Below are positions 44,670 through 56,309 of a DNA stretch of 64,000 nucleotides, in pieces. Source of the DNA: Macrotrachela quadricornifera (taxonomy: Eukaryota; Rotifera; Eurotatoria; Philodinida; Philodinidae). The stretch spans positions 124,001 through 188,000 of the forward strand of contig JAJEKB010021643.1 of the NCBI GenBank assembly GCA_022393335.1, read 5' to 3'. Numbering within the stretch: position 1 is the first letter of the stretch; each line of letters opens with the position of its first letter. The translations under genes were made by a program, and so were the position numbers. The notes under the pieces are model-generated. The model saw nothing but the letters and a program-made list of their open reading frames with translations. It was not told where the DNA came from and searched no databases.

Positions 44670-45570
44670 AATTTGAATAAAATTATTAAACTAAATTAAT
44701 GTTAATGTTAATTTACGAATAATTGAATATTTCTACTGAATTAAATTAAATTATTTTATTTTAAAATGAACTAAAATAAATGCAATAAATTAATTGTCTT
44801 GAGATAATTTTAATTATATGAAAACTTCTTTAAAACTAGACTAATCTTTATTTTATCTTAAAATAGATAAATAATTCTATTAAAATAATTTTATGTTAAT
44901 TTAAAATTCTATAATTAAATTAATTTTTATTTTATTTTCAACAAACGTATAAATTCATTAGATTGGTTTAATATTATTTTCATTCTAAATGCAAAGCTAA
45001 TATTACGAAAAATATTTTTTTAACTATTTTAATTCAATATAAATAGATTAAGCATTGAATAAAAATTTATCTTATCATATGAGAAAAGAAAAAATAATCA
45101 GAACTAATTCAGATTAATATCATTTTTTTTTGTTCAAATTGGAATAAGTAAAAAAAAAACATCATTAATTTAAGTAAAAATAAATTCAGAAAATAATTAA
45201 ATAAAATTAATAAAGTTTTCAAATATTTTAAAGAAAAAAATGAAATAATTTGATATATTTTATGTAAAAATTTTAAAGAAAAAAATCAGTTCTATTTTAA
45301 TACAAACTGTGTATCATTCATACATATCAGCGCACGTACGTTCTCTCTGATATCTCACACATCAATGTGTGCCAGCATCAGATGCACGCACGGGTTGACT
45401 TGCATATCCTGATCATATACATCAAAGATGTTCATAAAGATTTTCTAGTGAGAACTAACAATCAATTATGATTAAAATTAATCAAGAAAAAATATTCGGC
45501 TTTTTTTTATAACTAGAGAATATCGACAAAATTATATGTAAAGGTTAAAATATAAAAGTTGAACATCTAA
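44670..45570. other. Very AT-rich low-complexity stretch
   Basis: Dominated by TTAAATT/AATTTTA words to about 45290, followed by a short GC-richer patch of TGTGTG/CACGCA words at 45300-45420. No gene is visible. Confidence 0.5.
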
Positions 45571-45574
45571 TTAA

Positions 45575-46293
45575 CCCTTTACCCTCACATCCCTCTCCCC
45601 TTTGGCCACTGGAGTGGTCATTTGTAGAATGACTCCAAAAAATATACGAAGCAAGCGATTCAAAAATTCTAAGAGCACGCTTTGTAGCACACGTCATGGA
45701 CTATCCATCGGTAAAAAAATCTTTTTTTTTAATGCGCTAGTTTCGAGATATACGATTTATAAAATCGATGACTTCGCAAAAATTCGAAAAAATGAGATTT
45801 TTTTGTAAAATCTTTTTTTCAACTATAAGTAATATGGATCTCGATGACGTGTGTGTGATATCTATCAGATAAAGGGTCCACTAGTGGTTTATATTAGTTT
45901 CAAAAGAATTAGGTAGGAAAGACAGGATCAAAAACAGAAGGGTACGAAAAAACTGTTCAAAAAATCCAAACTCTAGCTTTTTATCATTTAAAAAACCAAC
46001 AATAAAATTTTATTCAAACCAGTAGAGTTATAGCGCAAATATTTCTCTAGAAAATAAGACGTTTCCGAGCTTCCTATGATGTTTTTTTTTTGCTGAACTA
46101 CATCAGTTCTACGGAAAGTAGCAGAGAATTTTTCTCCCTATCACCCCTCAGGAAAATACTGAAACAAAAAGTTTGAATCTAATCGATCTGTCGACACTTT
46201 TGGCATATTGAGGGCACCAATACACCATGCCAATAGTTGTTTCATCAGTAGCTATTTTGGAACTGCTGTAGAGAGGGGGGGAGGGGTAAACGG
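45575..46293. mobile_element. piggyBac-type non-autonomous element with TTAA ends
   Basis: The terminal sequences CCCTTTACCCTCACATCCCT (45575) and the inverse CCGTTTACCCCTCCCCCCTC (ending 46293) are similar. Each abuts TTAA (45571-45574 and 46294-46297), the piggyBac target duplication. The interior has no transposase; the 68-codon frame at 45602-45808 is not recognised. Arm symmetry is limited to about 30 bp, unlike the fold-back MITEs. Confidence 0.65.
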
Positions 46294-46297
46294 TTAA

Positions 46298-47304
46298 CAT
46301 ATACTTATTGTCTAAATATATTATTTGTCGTGCACTTACAGAATTGTTTTTTTTATCCATTCTTTTTCATGAGAAAACAAGGCGAGAAAGTTCATGAAAT
46401 TTTTTATTCGTCCGATCGATTATCATGGAAAGGTCACACACACATATTGTATATACAGACAATTAATGCATATTCATTCATTTTCATTTATTGAATAGAT
46501 TGTCTTGGACATCAAATTTCTATTTGAAATAAATGTAAGTAATTACTAATGCATAAAATAATATGCACTTCTATTTTATTAATTATATTTACATTACTGG
46601 AAGAACGAGAAAGAGACGAAAATAATCAAATTAACGATTAACACAATTTTTAATTCGTTGTTGATTTAAATTGAAAAATATCAGTAAAAATTTCGGTATA
46701 CAAAAACCTTTATCATCAAACGCTTTTTTTTGCGAGTTCGAAACTAAACGAAATAGTTTTACAACTTTCATAATTTGATCATATTGAAATCTAGTCGAAT
46801 ATCTAATATTCAATAAATAATAATTGAATAAAATAATATTTTCATTGGTTATACTTTTCTTTGAATAGTCGCTTTCTATTATTCAATGAATACTTATGTG
46901 TATTAAATAATATATTGTTTTTTGTTACATATTTATTTGCTCATTGATTTGTCTACTTCAATTAATTAAAGTTTTTTCTTTAAATTGATGAAAGAATAAT
47001 ACGAAACTAATCGAAAATTAGTTTTTTTTTATTTATGAATAAAAATTTTCTATTTGTTTTAAAAAATTTTTACTTTAACTTTATGAGAATAATCGATTTT
47101 AAAATATAGAAAAGATTTTTTTAAGCTGCTCGTCAATATAAATTAAAGAATATCTGAATTTTCTCTATAATGAGAAAAATATTTCAATTAATTAGATGTT
47201 TTTTTTTGATAGATTTCGATAGGAATCGTTCCAAACTTCTTTGCCGAATTTTCTATTGCAAATTAATCTATTCGATGATAATTAGTTTTTTTTTTCAGTG
47301 AAAT
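46298..47304. other. Intergenic / 5' region of the four-TM gene
   Basis: AT-rich. An acceptor-like TTTTTTTTTCAG at about 47286-47297, immediately before the ATG at 47305, suggests an upstream leader exon that I cannot place. Confidence 0.35.
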
Positions 47305-50300
47305 ATGGCAACAATTCAATCAATTCCTATTCGGAAGCAACAACAACAAAAGCATTCATCTATTTTACAGTGGCCCATATTAAATTGTTACAATCATTTT
47401 GGGTAAGATTTATACTAGAAAACGAATTTATATATTAGAATAAAATATTTTCTATAGTTATTAGAGACATTTATATAAATTACTATTCAATATAGATAAT
47501 CAGTCTATAATGAGAAAGATAATCTTCATATAAATAATGTTTTATTGAAGTTAATGGGTATTTGTAAAAGATGTGACGACGGATGATAATATTCAAATCG
47601 ATAACTGATATCATAGGTAGATAGAGCTTGCGGTGAGCTGATTCGACGTAGATCCATGATGGTCCATATTTTTGGCCAATAAGCAGATCTAGTCGAATTA
47701 ACTATATCCGAAAAATATTAGATATTTATATGTTGATATAAGAAAAATAGTGAGGGACTACATTACCAATTTTAAGCCTTTTAAATGAAATTCTCATTTT
47801 AATAGTTGGGCTTGTCCACGTAAAGTGACACTTCGCTGATCAAGTTTCGAAAATTTTTTTTTTCGAGTTGAGCCGATTTGAATAGGTCTCTATATGCAGT
47901 TTTTAACGCTGATTACGAATCTGACAACCATTTTGTAAAAAAACCAAATTTTCGTATCCAAAATCAAGTTTTAGTTTTTTCAAAAATTGTATTTTAGATT
48001 TTCTGACCAATTAAGTTTTCCAGAAAATGCGTCGAAACATACTATTCGACGCAGAATTTCATTCTCTACAAAATGGGCTATTTGGTTTTCGCTTTGGTAA
48101 CTGGGAATGCTTTGCAGCCTTATATGGAGTTTCCCACTTTCTGCTTAGATTTTGAGCTCCCATTTCGATGGATCGATCTGATTTTTTTATAGAGCACTTA
48201 CCTACGCATAAGGACCCACCCTTCGAAAAATCAAATCATTTTGATCATGTTAAATGTCCCAAAAATGGCTGACAAAAAACTGTGTCACACCGTTACGAAA
48301 AATGTAACACCGTTACGTTTGTTTTTTGGTATTTTTCACCTAAGTAATATCAGATAGGAAAATTTTTTTACCGTTGTGAAGCTTCGAAAAAGCTCTACAA
48401 AATACATATTTTTAGAATTATATTTTGACCGACACCTTCGCAAGAAATCAAGAAATAATGATGAACACTACACGATGAGGGTCCTTTTATGTAACACCGT
48501 TACGCGATCCAAAAACTTTTCTACAAACTCGAGAGTTATACGAAAACAAACCATTTTCACAACGTTGGTAGAGCTTGACGAGCTGCGTCGAATGACGCTT
48601 GAACGAATTTTCTAGCTATCATAGTTCTCGAGATAAATAAAAAATAGTATGTTAAAAACGTAACACCGTTACGCTTGGACAAGCCGAGTTACACATAAAC
48701 CATGACTGAATCTACTCAATCCACGCGATTGGTGTTTGTTCCCTATAACATGTTGTTTTAGAGTTAATAATTTTATGAATTTTAAAGAAAGCCAACAGTC
48801 TAGATTGAATAGATTGAGTCATAATTTATCAGTGGAGAGTTTAGGGAAGCGCTAAAGGCGATCGGACCGAATTGCAAAAATATTTTTTGATTTTTTTCCA
48901 GCAGAAAAGACGCAAAAAAGAGTCGTCGGTGCCTTAAACGAAGTTGAAAATGTCTTCTGACTAAAACCACCCTCATCTGAAAAATTCTTGGATTGGCCAC
49001 TGTAGTTTATGATGTGTAATCATTAAGGCTTCCCACTCTAATTTCTATTTTAGCTTCTGATCATCCAATCTTGCTGAAATTTCAGAGAAGTTGTATCTCA
49101 CAGTAAAAATTTCAGTTCAAAATATTGAGTCTACCAAGTTTTATTTGAAGATTATCGGTTAAAATGGAGGGGTCCGCGTTTTCCCAAATCCTACTGCCAT
49201 CTCAAACACTGGAAAGCTCGGGCTTGTTTTAAAATTTACCAAAGACTTAGCGCTACAGCTGTACGGAGCCCGAATTTTAATTTTGGTTTTAAATTTTTTC
49301 GTTGAAGTTTATCTCGTAGTGTACGGTAATGATAGGGCATGTAATGTGATACATCTTAATGTCATGAGACATCAAACATGAAATCTGAAATTTCGGCTCT
49401 GTTAACTTGTGGAGCTAATCAATCCCTTTATTTTTGAAAACAACCCGAGCTCTGTAGTGTTTAAGATGGCCAAGAGATTTGGGAAATACGAAAGTGCTAA
49501 AGCAAAAAAACGTCTTTTGAGAAAAACGTGAAAGAAGTTTGAGAAGTGAAATTGAAAACTTTTTCTATGGTAACATGAGATGAGATACATTTTTTAGTGG
49601 TTTATCATAGGTCACTGGTTAGAAAAACCCCAGCAGACACATGCAGATGTTTACGGAAAAAGTTTTGTTGTCTATGATCATGTTGTGTGTATAGTCAGAT
49701 CATTAAAAATTGCTTAGTATGATATGAAACAGATCATCTGAGTTTATATCAATATTTGTATCTCATATAATAATAGTGTTTTCATCAAGATACATGTCAT
49801 AATATGAGGGCATCATAAATAAGAGATTTTCTTTTATTTAAGATTTTTCTTATCTTTAAAAGTATATAGATTTTAGATTGGCAAAGAAGCGCTGAGAAAT
49901 CCTTGATACTTACTCTTCGAATAAAAGTTGAGTAATACATGGGTGGTCAATGTTTTCAGCTTACTCTATCGTTCGTTTATATATATATCCACTAATAACA
50001 GTATGTAGCAAGCTATTATACTTGGCGATACATGCTAACTATAGCCATCACTGTGAAAAATCAGCAATTTTTGAAAAAAAATTTATTTGCTAGATTAAGG
50101 GGCCTTCAAAAAAATGATGTTTTGTCATGAAAACTCATAACAAAATCAATGAATTATAGCGCGTTCAATAGCAGTCACTTCTCTATCTAATGCGCTATGA
50201 ATAAAAAAATCGAAAAATTTGACGAAAATTGACATTTGGGGTGTGGGTTGGGCCTTAATATGCAAAATTGAATTAGAAGGCTTGAAATTCAGAATGTAAG

Positions 50301-51872
50301 TCTGTTACTATTTTTCCTACACTAGCATATAAAAAACGGACGTTTTGGAGATATATCTAACTGAACTAAGCCTACTTACTGGCAATAAATATTGATCATC
50401 GTAGTTTGAAAAAGTAGTGCATTCGAAATAGTACTTATAAGCTGAATATTTTAGTGTCATCGTGGATGTTCATAGAATGAGCTGACCGAATCTTATTTAA
50501 CTATGATATCTCTCCTCGATTTGGGTATCATCGCATCTTTTACAAATACTCGAAGTTAATGTTCATCGATTTTTTCCTCATTGATGTTTTTCATTATTGA
50601 TTTAAATTGATAAATTGAGAAGTTGTTTTTTTGATTCTTGTTCGTTTCTTATTATGAATTTAGTTTATCCGAAAAGAAACCAAATATTTTTCAATTAAAG
50701 ATCGAATAAAAGGGTAAAATAAAAAGAAATGATTATGTTTAATTAATAAATATAGTTAATTTATATGTGATATTTGAAAAATATTCAGATGTCAGTATGA
50801 TAAAACTGATTAACAATTTCGTATTATTTCAGTCGAGAAGATTTTATATAAAAGTTTATTATTTTACCAATAGATGCACAAATCTATTAAATATTGATAA
50901 TATTATTTTATCTCGTTATAAATGAGATAACATTTATGAAAAATGTCGATAGAAGTTGAGGCTTTTGAATAATTCAATATAAATATGATTTAATATTTCA
51001 ATGAACAATTTAATATTAAATAAATATTTTATTGCATATATAGAAGATTTTTCTCAGATAATTTATTTGTTGATTTCATTCTAGATTGAAAACGAGAACT
51101 AGTCGTTTATTCACTTGGTTAACTCGTTTGGAATTTATACATTTCTTAGTATTATATTCATGTGTTCATTTTTGTTTTTGGCCAACTATATTAAGTCATC
51201 CCTCAACGGAACTGATCCAATTATCATTCTCTTCAATTAATAGTTCATCAATGACATATACATCTGAAGAATGGACTTTTGCAGGTAAATAATCGTAATT
51301 CGTTAGAAAAATAAATTAATCAGAGGAGAAACATTTTGCTGCTTAATCGTCTTTGTATTAAATAAAAAAATAATTGAAAAGAAAAAGAAATATTTGTAAG
51401 AATAGGCACACAGATTAAATAAATAAATATTTGACAATTTTCGATAAATATTCGTATAAATATCTATTTTATAGAACGATGTTCATTATCATTAATGAAA
51501 AATCCAATAAATAATATTGGTAGTTACATGTCAATGAATATAATAAACACACTTCTATGTATTTGTTCAATGTGTTTAATTTCTCTGGCTCAACATTTCT
51601 TTCATGATATTTCTTCTATTCATTTTACTAATCCTTATCGATGGTTTTGTTGGTGTCGGAAACTTCTTATTTATCTCGTTTGTTCATCAATATTAAATCA
51701 ATTAGCAAGTGCAACAGCATGCCGACCAATTGAAATTCTCTACGATTTACGATATCAATCAATGATAATTGTACAAATAACTGGTTTCTTAATTTGTCTT
51801 GCGTTTTCTTTTTTCCTTGGTATTAAATTTGCATCAATCAAATCTGTTCATCGATTAGAAAAATTTTCTTGA
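47305..51872 (+). CDS. Four-transmembrane protein (claudin/PMP22-like topology), unknown family
   Basis: Three coding exons: 47305-47402, 51085-51284 and 51475-51872, with GT-AG introns and phases that keep one frame, giving 231 residues. Four hydrophobic segments are visible: FIHFLVLYSCVHFCFWPTIL, a long hydrophilic loop, NIINTLLCICSMCLISLAQ, then LLIYLVCSSILNQLASATA and IIVQITGFLICLAFSFFLGI. A first long loop followed by three closer segments is claudin/PMP22/clarin-like topology, but the W-x-x-W-C-C signature is absent, so the family is open. Intron 1 is 3.7 kb, against 190 bp for intron 2, because it has accumulated repeats including the MITE at 47805-48689. If that intron fails to splice, exon 1 alone would encode only 32 residues. 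Confidence 0.6.
47805..48689. mobile_element. MITE in intron 1, TA-flanked, with internal GTAACACCGTTACG palindromes
   Basis: The left end GTTGGGCTTGTCC and the inverse of the right end (ACTCGGCTTGTCC) match at most positions, and TA borders both (47803-47804 and 48690-48691). The palindrome GTAACACCGTTACG, or close variants, occurs four times (about 48288-48700), the last one abutting the right end. Non-coding. Confidence 0.6.
48700..51084. other. Remainder of intron 1
   Basis: Contains dispersed inverted words, for example TTTCCCAAATC near 49180 with GATTTGGGAAA near 49475, and GGAAAGCTCGGGCTTG near 49212 with AACCCGAGCTCTG near 49440. This suggests at least one more decayed fold-back element at about 49020-49600. 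Otherwise AT-rich, no exons seen. Confidence 0.4.
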
Positions 51873-52030
51873 TATTAGTCGTAATCATATACTTTCTTTA
51901 TTATTCAATATTAAATATTGTCTTTTGTTCAAACATGTTTAATTCAAAGATTCTAAAATAATATAATATTTCATTCGAAGAATATCAAAACAACAATAAG
52001 AGTTCATTTTAAATTATTTTTTATTTTGTA

Positions 52031-53273
52031 TTGGGTTGGCAAGAAATTTTTGTCCGTTTTTTTGAAAAATTTCATAGAACGTTCGAGAATGTTCTGGAAG
52101 TTTCTATATGAAGGATATATAAAGGGAGTGTGAATAGCTATCGAACGATATAACAGTTAACGATATGAATGTCGATAGTGAAACAGAAACGAATATCACT
52201 CGTAGAGAGATTCGAATGCTTTTACTTCATGAATTCCTTCTGGGTCATAAAACAACGGAAGCAACAAACAACATATGCCACACAATGGGTCAGGATATTA
52301 TTTCCACACGTACGGCACGGCGTTGGTTCAACCGGTTCACCAATGGAAATTTTGAATTGGATGACTCATCTCATTCTGGACGACCAGTCGAAGTAGATTT
52401 GGATCGATTAAAGCAACTCATTGCAAACGATCCTCGATTGACGACACGCTGTTTAGCGGAGCAACTCGGATGCTCTCATACCACGGTGGAAACACATCTG
52501 AACGAATTAGGAAAGACGTGGAAATATGGGGTTTGGATACCCCATGAATTATCATCACATCAGCTTCAACACAGGGTTGATGCTTGTATGGATTTACTGA
52601 CATCTCATCGTAATTACGAATGGCTTCGCAATCTCATTACTGGTGATGAAAAGTGGGTGCTTTATATTAATTATACACGCAAGCGCCAATGGCTTAGCGT
52701 TGGTCAAACCGGTACAGCAACACCGAAAGACGATCTCCATCCGAAGAAAGTTATGTTGAGTGTCTGGTGGGGTGTTAAAGGAATTATCTATTGGGAACTG
52801 CTACCGGATGGATGTACCGTCACCGCCGATCTCTACTGTCAGCAATTGGATCGTGTTGCACAAAAACTTAAGGACAAGCAAAATCGGATTTACTTTTTAC
52901 ATGATAACGCAAGACCCCACGTTGCAAAGTCGACCCGCGAAAAATTATTAAAGCTAGGGTGGATTACCATTCCCCATCCACCTTACTCTCCAGACTTGGC
53001 TCCTACTGACTATCACTTGTTTCGATCTCTCTCCAATCATCTGCGTGAGAAAAAGTTCAACGACGAAAGTACCCTCGAAACAGACTTGGCTGACTTTTTC
53101 AGCCAAAAGTCTGTGGGCTTTTACGAACGTGGAATCTTTTCTCTACCGGAGCGTTGGCGGCAGGTCGTAGATAGCGACGGAGCATATATCATTGAAAACT
53201 AGTTTCATGTTTGAAAGAAAAAAAATTAAAATAAAAATTTAAAAAAACGGACAAAAATTTCTTGCCAACCCAA
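52031..53273 (+). mobile_element. Complete mariner element
   Basis: A 1243-bp element. The 33-bp terminal inverted repeats (TTGGGTTGGCAAGAAATTTT onward) are perfect. TA is duplicated at 52029-52030 and 53274-53275. It encodes an uninterrupted transposase. Perfect ends and an intact gene indicate a young, possibly autonomous copy. It lies 158 bp downstream of the four-TM gene's stop codon and may affect its 3' end. Confidence 0.95.
52165..53202 (+). CDS. Mariner transposase, DD34D, intact
   Basis: 345 residues, full length for the family. An N-terminal helix-turn-helix region (residues about 10-120, with ARRWFNRF) binds the terminal repeats. IPHEL (125-129) corresponds to the WVPHEL linker. 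The catalytic triad is Asp161 (TGDEKW), Asp247 (HDNARPH) and Asp282 (SPDLAPTDYHLF), with exactly 34 residues between the last two. It catalyses cut-and-paste transposition at TA. The ATG lies 134 bp inside the left end. No frameshifts or missing key residues. GC content is clearly higher than in the host genes around it, consistent with horizontal arrival. Confidence 0.95.
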   Translation: MNVDSETETNITRREIRMLLLHEFLLGHKTTEATNNICHTMGQDIISTRTARRWFNRFTNGNFELDDSSHSGRPVEVDLDRLKQLIANDPRLTTRCLAEQLGCSHTTVETHLNELGKTWKYGVWIPHELSSHQLQHRVDACMDLLTSHRNYEWLRNLITGDEKWVLYINYTRKRQWLSVGQTGTATPKDDLHPKKVMLSVWWGVKGIIYWELLPDGCTVTADLYCQQLDRVAQKLKDKQNRIYFLHDNARPHVAKSTREKLLKLGWITIPHPPYSPDLAPTDYHLFRSLSNHLREKKFNDESTLETDLADFFSQKSVGFYERGIFSLPERWRQVVDSDGAYIIEN

Positions 53274-53451
53274 TATATATTATCAATTCTATATGAGACA
53301 ATTAAGATGAAAGACTAGAAAAAAATTCAGTGATTCCGAAATTTTATCAATAAGACTTTTGTCAATTTGAATGTGAATTAAAACACTCCTGTTGACAATA
53401 TCGATGAATACAAGCTATGAAACATCTATTCCAACAACATTAGACTTTAGC

Positions 53452-54680
53452 CCAGGTCAAACATTACAACGACCGTAAACGGCAAAATTACGACCGTATA
53501 CGGGCCGTAAATCACCCGTTTGGTAGGGACAGTATTACGGTCGTATGTTACCGTGTCGTATACGACGAAAAACAAACACCGTTTACGCTGAAATCTGTGT
53601 CGTAATACGACCGTATTCTAACGGACACGACAGTATACACTGACGTTTACGATCGTTTCCCTACGTAATCGGCCGTCACATGTCGTAAATACGTAACGAT
53701 TACACTATGATTACTGCTGGATTTCATGGTAATACACTATGATTACCGCAGGATTTTATAGGATTTCACTCAGTATTTATTAATATTTCTCTTATAGGAG
53801 AAATTCTAGTATAATCCTGAGAACAAGCCTAAGATTTTCTTAGGCAGAGTTATAGTAAAACTCTAGGAAAAGTACTAGAAACACTACGTGGAACTCAAAT
53901 GAGGGCTTAGGAACATTCCTAGAAGGAATCCTTGAAGAAATGTATAAAATCACTTACTTTGGTTGAGTTCTGAAGTGTATGTTAGAGACAAAGTAGGCAC
54001 TTCTATATATATGATGCCTTGCCGCAAAACAAAAAGGTGAATGAATAACTGACTAGGGATGCACAAGTTAAGCTCACAGCTCTCGCAGAGTCATTCGAAC
54101 AGCTTTTCTGAAAAGAACTATTTTCCCAAAACAGAACACTTTTGTTCTGTTTTTGTAAATCATTTCCCAAAAACACAGAACAAAAGTGTTCTGTTTTTGG
54201 GAATTATTCCCCAAAAAAACAGAACAAAAGTGTTCTGTTTTGGGAAAATAGTTCTTTTTAAAAGGGCTGTGAGCTGAACTTGTGCACCCCTATTTGAGTC
54301 TTGAAACATATGTGAAAGACCAAGGAGGTACTTCTATATATATAGTGTCTTTCAGCAAAACAAAATGGTGAATGAATACTTGACCAACATCTCGTATTAT
54401 TACGGTAGTCGTGAACGTGTACGGTGGTTGTTTACGATGAGCGTAAAATACCGTAAAACATCGTATACAACTGCCGTAAACGGTGGCCGTCTACAACTGG
54501 TATTTACGATATATTACGGTAGTCGTAGACGCCGAACGTGTACGATGATCGTTCACGACGAGCGTACTATGCCGTAAAGCGTAGTATACGACTGTCATAA
54601 ACGATCACCGTAAACAGCCATCGTTTTTCGTCTTAATCTATTGGTATACGGTCGTTTACGGTCGGGTATCTTCGACCTGG
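53452..54680. mobile_element. Non-autonomous DNA element with ACGGTCGTA/CCGTAAACGG subterminal repeats
   Basis: The outer ends CCCAGGTCAAAC (53452) and the inverse of TTCGACCTGGG (ending about 54680) match. Both sides (53465-53700 and 54400-54665) are saturated with ACGACCGTA, CCGTAAACG and GTATACGAC words in both orientations, making dense imperfect hairpins. A second element (54054-54292) sits within it, bracketed by a diverged direct repeat of about 90 bp (53962-54053 and 54295-54385, sharing CTTCTATATATAT and GGTGAATGAATA). The target duplication is unclear and no transposase is present. Confidence 0.6.
54054..54292. mobile_element. hAT-like MITE, nested
   Basis: Left end TAGGGATGCACAAGTTAAGC and the inverse of the right end (TAGGGGTGCACAAGTTCAGC) differ at two positions. 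Inside are three copies of the near-palindrome CAGAACAAAAGTGTTCTG in alternating orientation plus TTTTCCCAAAACAGAAC words. No clean 8-bp duplication, possibly because it landed at the edge of the flanking direct repeat. Confidence 0.65.
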
Positions 54681-54692
54681 GAGCTCTAGCAT

Positions 54693-55100
54693 TTATCCTA
54701 GATCAATATTCACTATACTTTTACTAATTGATGAAAGTACAGTGGACTTATACCAATACATCATCAAACTTTCATCATTGGTAAAGATCCTATTGGCGAG
54801 ATTTGAGTAACCCTAAACTTCTATTGAAATTTTGATGAACCAGATCATTTTGTTTATGATTAAGAAATGTTCGATTCAATATTACATACATGTCAATATT
54901 ATCTTAATAGATAAATTCATTGATATAATCATATTATCTAGAATTAAAGATAGACAATTATTTCCGAAAAAGTCTTTGTTTTCTTGAACATTTTTATTTA
55001 TAAAATATCGTTTATTTTTGTATCAGATATAAAAACAAAAAAAAACCAAGATCAATAATAAAAGATGAAGTTTCATATTCTCTTTCTCGTAGAGAAGAGT
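54693..55100. other. Intergenic
   Basis: AT-rich. Nothing was recognised. Confidence 0.4.
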
Positions 55101-55218
55101 CTTAGAAACATAAATTGTTTGCTTGCTTGTTTGCTTGTATGTCCGCAGGGTCAAAAAAACATCGAAAATCGATTTTTCCGAAAAGACATTTGCAGAGGCA
55201 TTTCAATGCGGAGACTTC

Positions 55219-55615
55219 GAATCTGATGTTAATTTTTCGAAATTTTTTTCGGATTCATTTTTTTACACAAAGGATCACTTTTTTTACAAAAAAAATATTT
55301 TTTGTAAGGGTTGACCGAAGGGTAATCGGGGTCGAGGAACACGAATCTGATGTTAGTTTTTTTTGAAATTTTTTTTCGGATTCATTTTTTTACACAAAGG
55401 ATCACTTTTTTTCAAAACAAAAATTTTTTATAAGGGTTGACCGAAGGGTAATCGGGGTCGAGGAATCTGAATCTGAAGTTAGCTTTTCAAAATTTTTTTG
55501 AGAATCATTTTTTTAAACAAACAACAAATTTTTAACAAAAAGCATTTGTTTTTTATGAAGTTTGGTCAAGGGCCGTTAATGTCCAGGAACTTGAATCTGA
55601 CTTCTATTTTTTAAA
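55219..55615. repeat. Tandem repeat, about 124-126-bp unit, three copies plus a partial
   Basis: Units start with GAATCTGATG at 55219, 55343 and 55469 (GAATCTGAAG) and a partial at 55593. Each contains GGATTCATTTTTTTACAC, AAGGGTTGACCGAAGGGTAA and TCGGGGTCGAGGAA. The first two copies are close and the third is more diverged. It is preceded by a TTTGCTTGCTTGTTTGCTTG stretch at 55118, which resembles the start of some Helitron-type repeats. Confidence 0.85.
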
Positions 55616-55644
55616 ATTTTATAAATGAATAGCTTGACGGTAAT

Positions 55645-56125
55645 TTACAAAACACGATTTCTACGAGAAAGAGCTGAGCGAGTCTTCAGACGAGCGTTAC
55701 TTGTATTTTTATGAAGTTCTTCTTCATCATTAAATTCATGTGTATGACAATACCATGCCCAACTTATATATAAAAAAATTAAAGATGATACACAAAGAAT
55801 GAGTTCGATTCCGTATAATATATTTATGTGGAAATAACTTTGAACATATGATATAGAAAGAATGATATCAAGACCACCTGTGAAAATATTTAATATTTTC
55901 ATAATTGAAATATTTAATATTTAATATTTTGCTTCTTTCATAGAAGTACCAGCAACAATCATGAGAAGTCCGACGAATTTTTTGAACATCCTTAGTATAT
56001 TTAACATATAATTTTGACTGATTGTCCACCAAACAACGTGCAAATTGAGCGAGGCATACAAGAGTTGGTATTATCACACATAAAGTAATCAAGATAAAGC
56101 TTGATACGAGAAATTTTAATGATGT
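55645..56125 (-). CDS. Small multi-pass membrane protein, 5' part unresolved
   Basis: The 3' portion is clear. Exon 55877-55645 is joined by a GT-AG intron (55949-55878, 72 bp) to an upstream exon ending at 55950, whose frame runs back through an ATG at 56007 (MLNILRMFKKFVGLLMIVAG), giving at least 96 residues. It has two hydrophobic segments (FVGLLMIVAGGLDIIL and ELILCVSSLIFLYISWAWY) and a basic tail (LKTRSALSRRNRVL). Further upstream another frame encodes a third hydrophobic segment (LKFLVSSFILITLCVIIPTL, about 56115-56056) that cannot be joined without an unseen intron or a frameshift near a T8 run. It may be a four-TM protein like the one at 47305, or recently broken. Confidence 0.45.
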
Positions 56126-56309
56126 AAAAAAAACTCATCTAAAATATGTGAAAATGCGTTCATTAACAGAAGAAAAAGAAAATTTCTAATGGATATAATA
56201 AAAGAATAATGAAATTTGTTTGTCTTGAATGAAATTATCAAATAATAATACATGTTTTTGTTTGTAATACTGACAGCATATATGTATCTTATGTAGTGCA
56301 TTCGTACAA

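Noticed and set aside
52169..52951. Additional frames within the mariner transposase gene
   Set aside because: Off-frame shadows of the intact 345-codon transposase.
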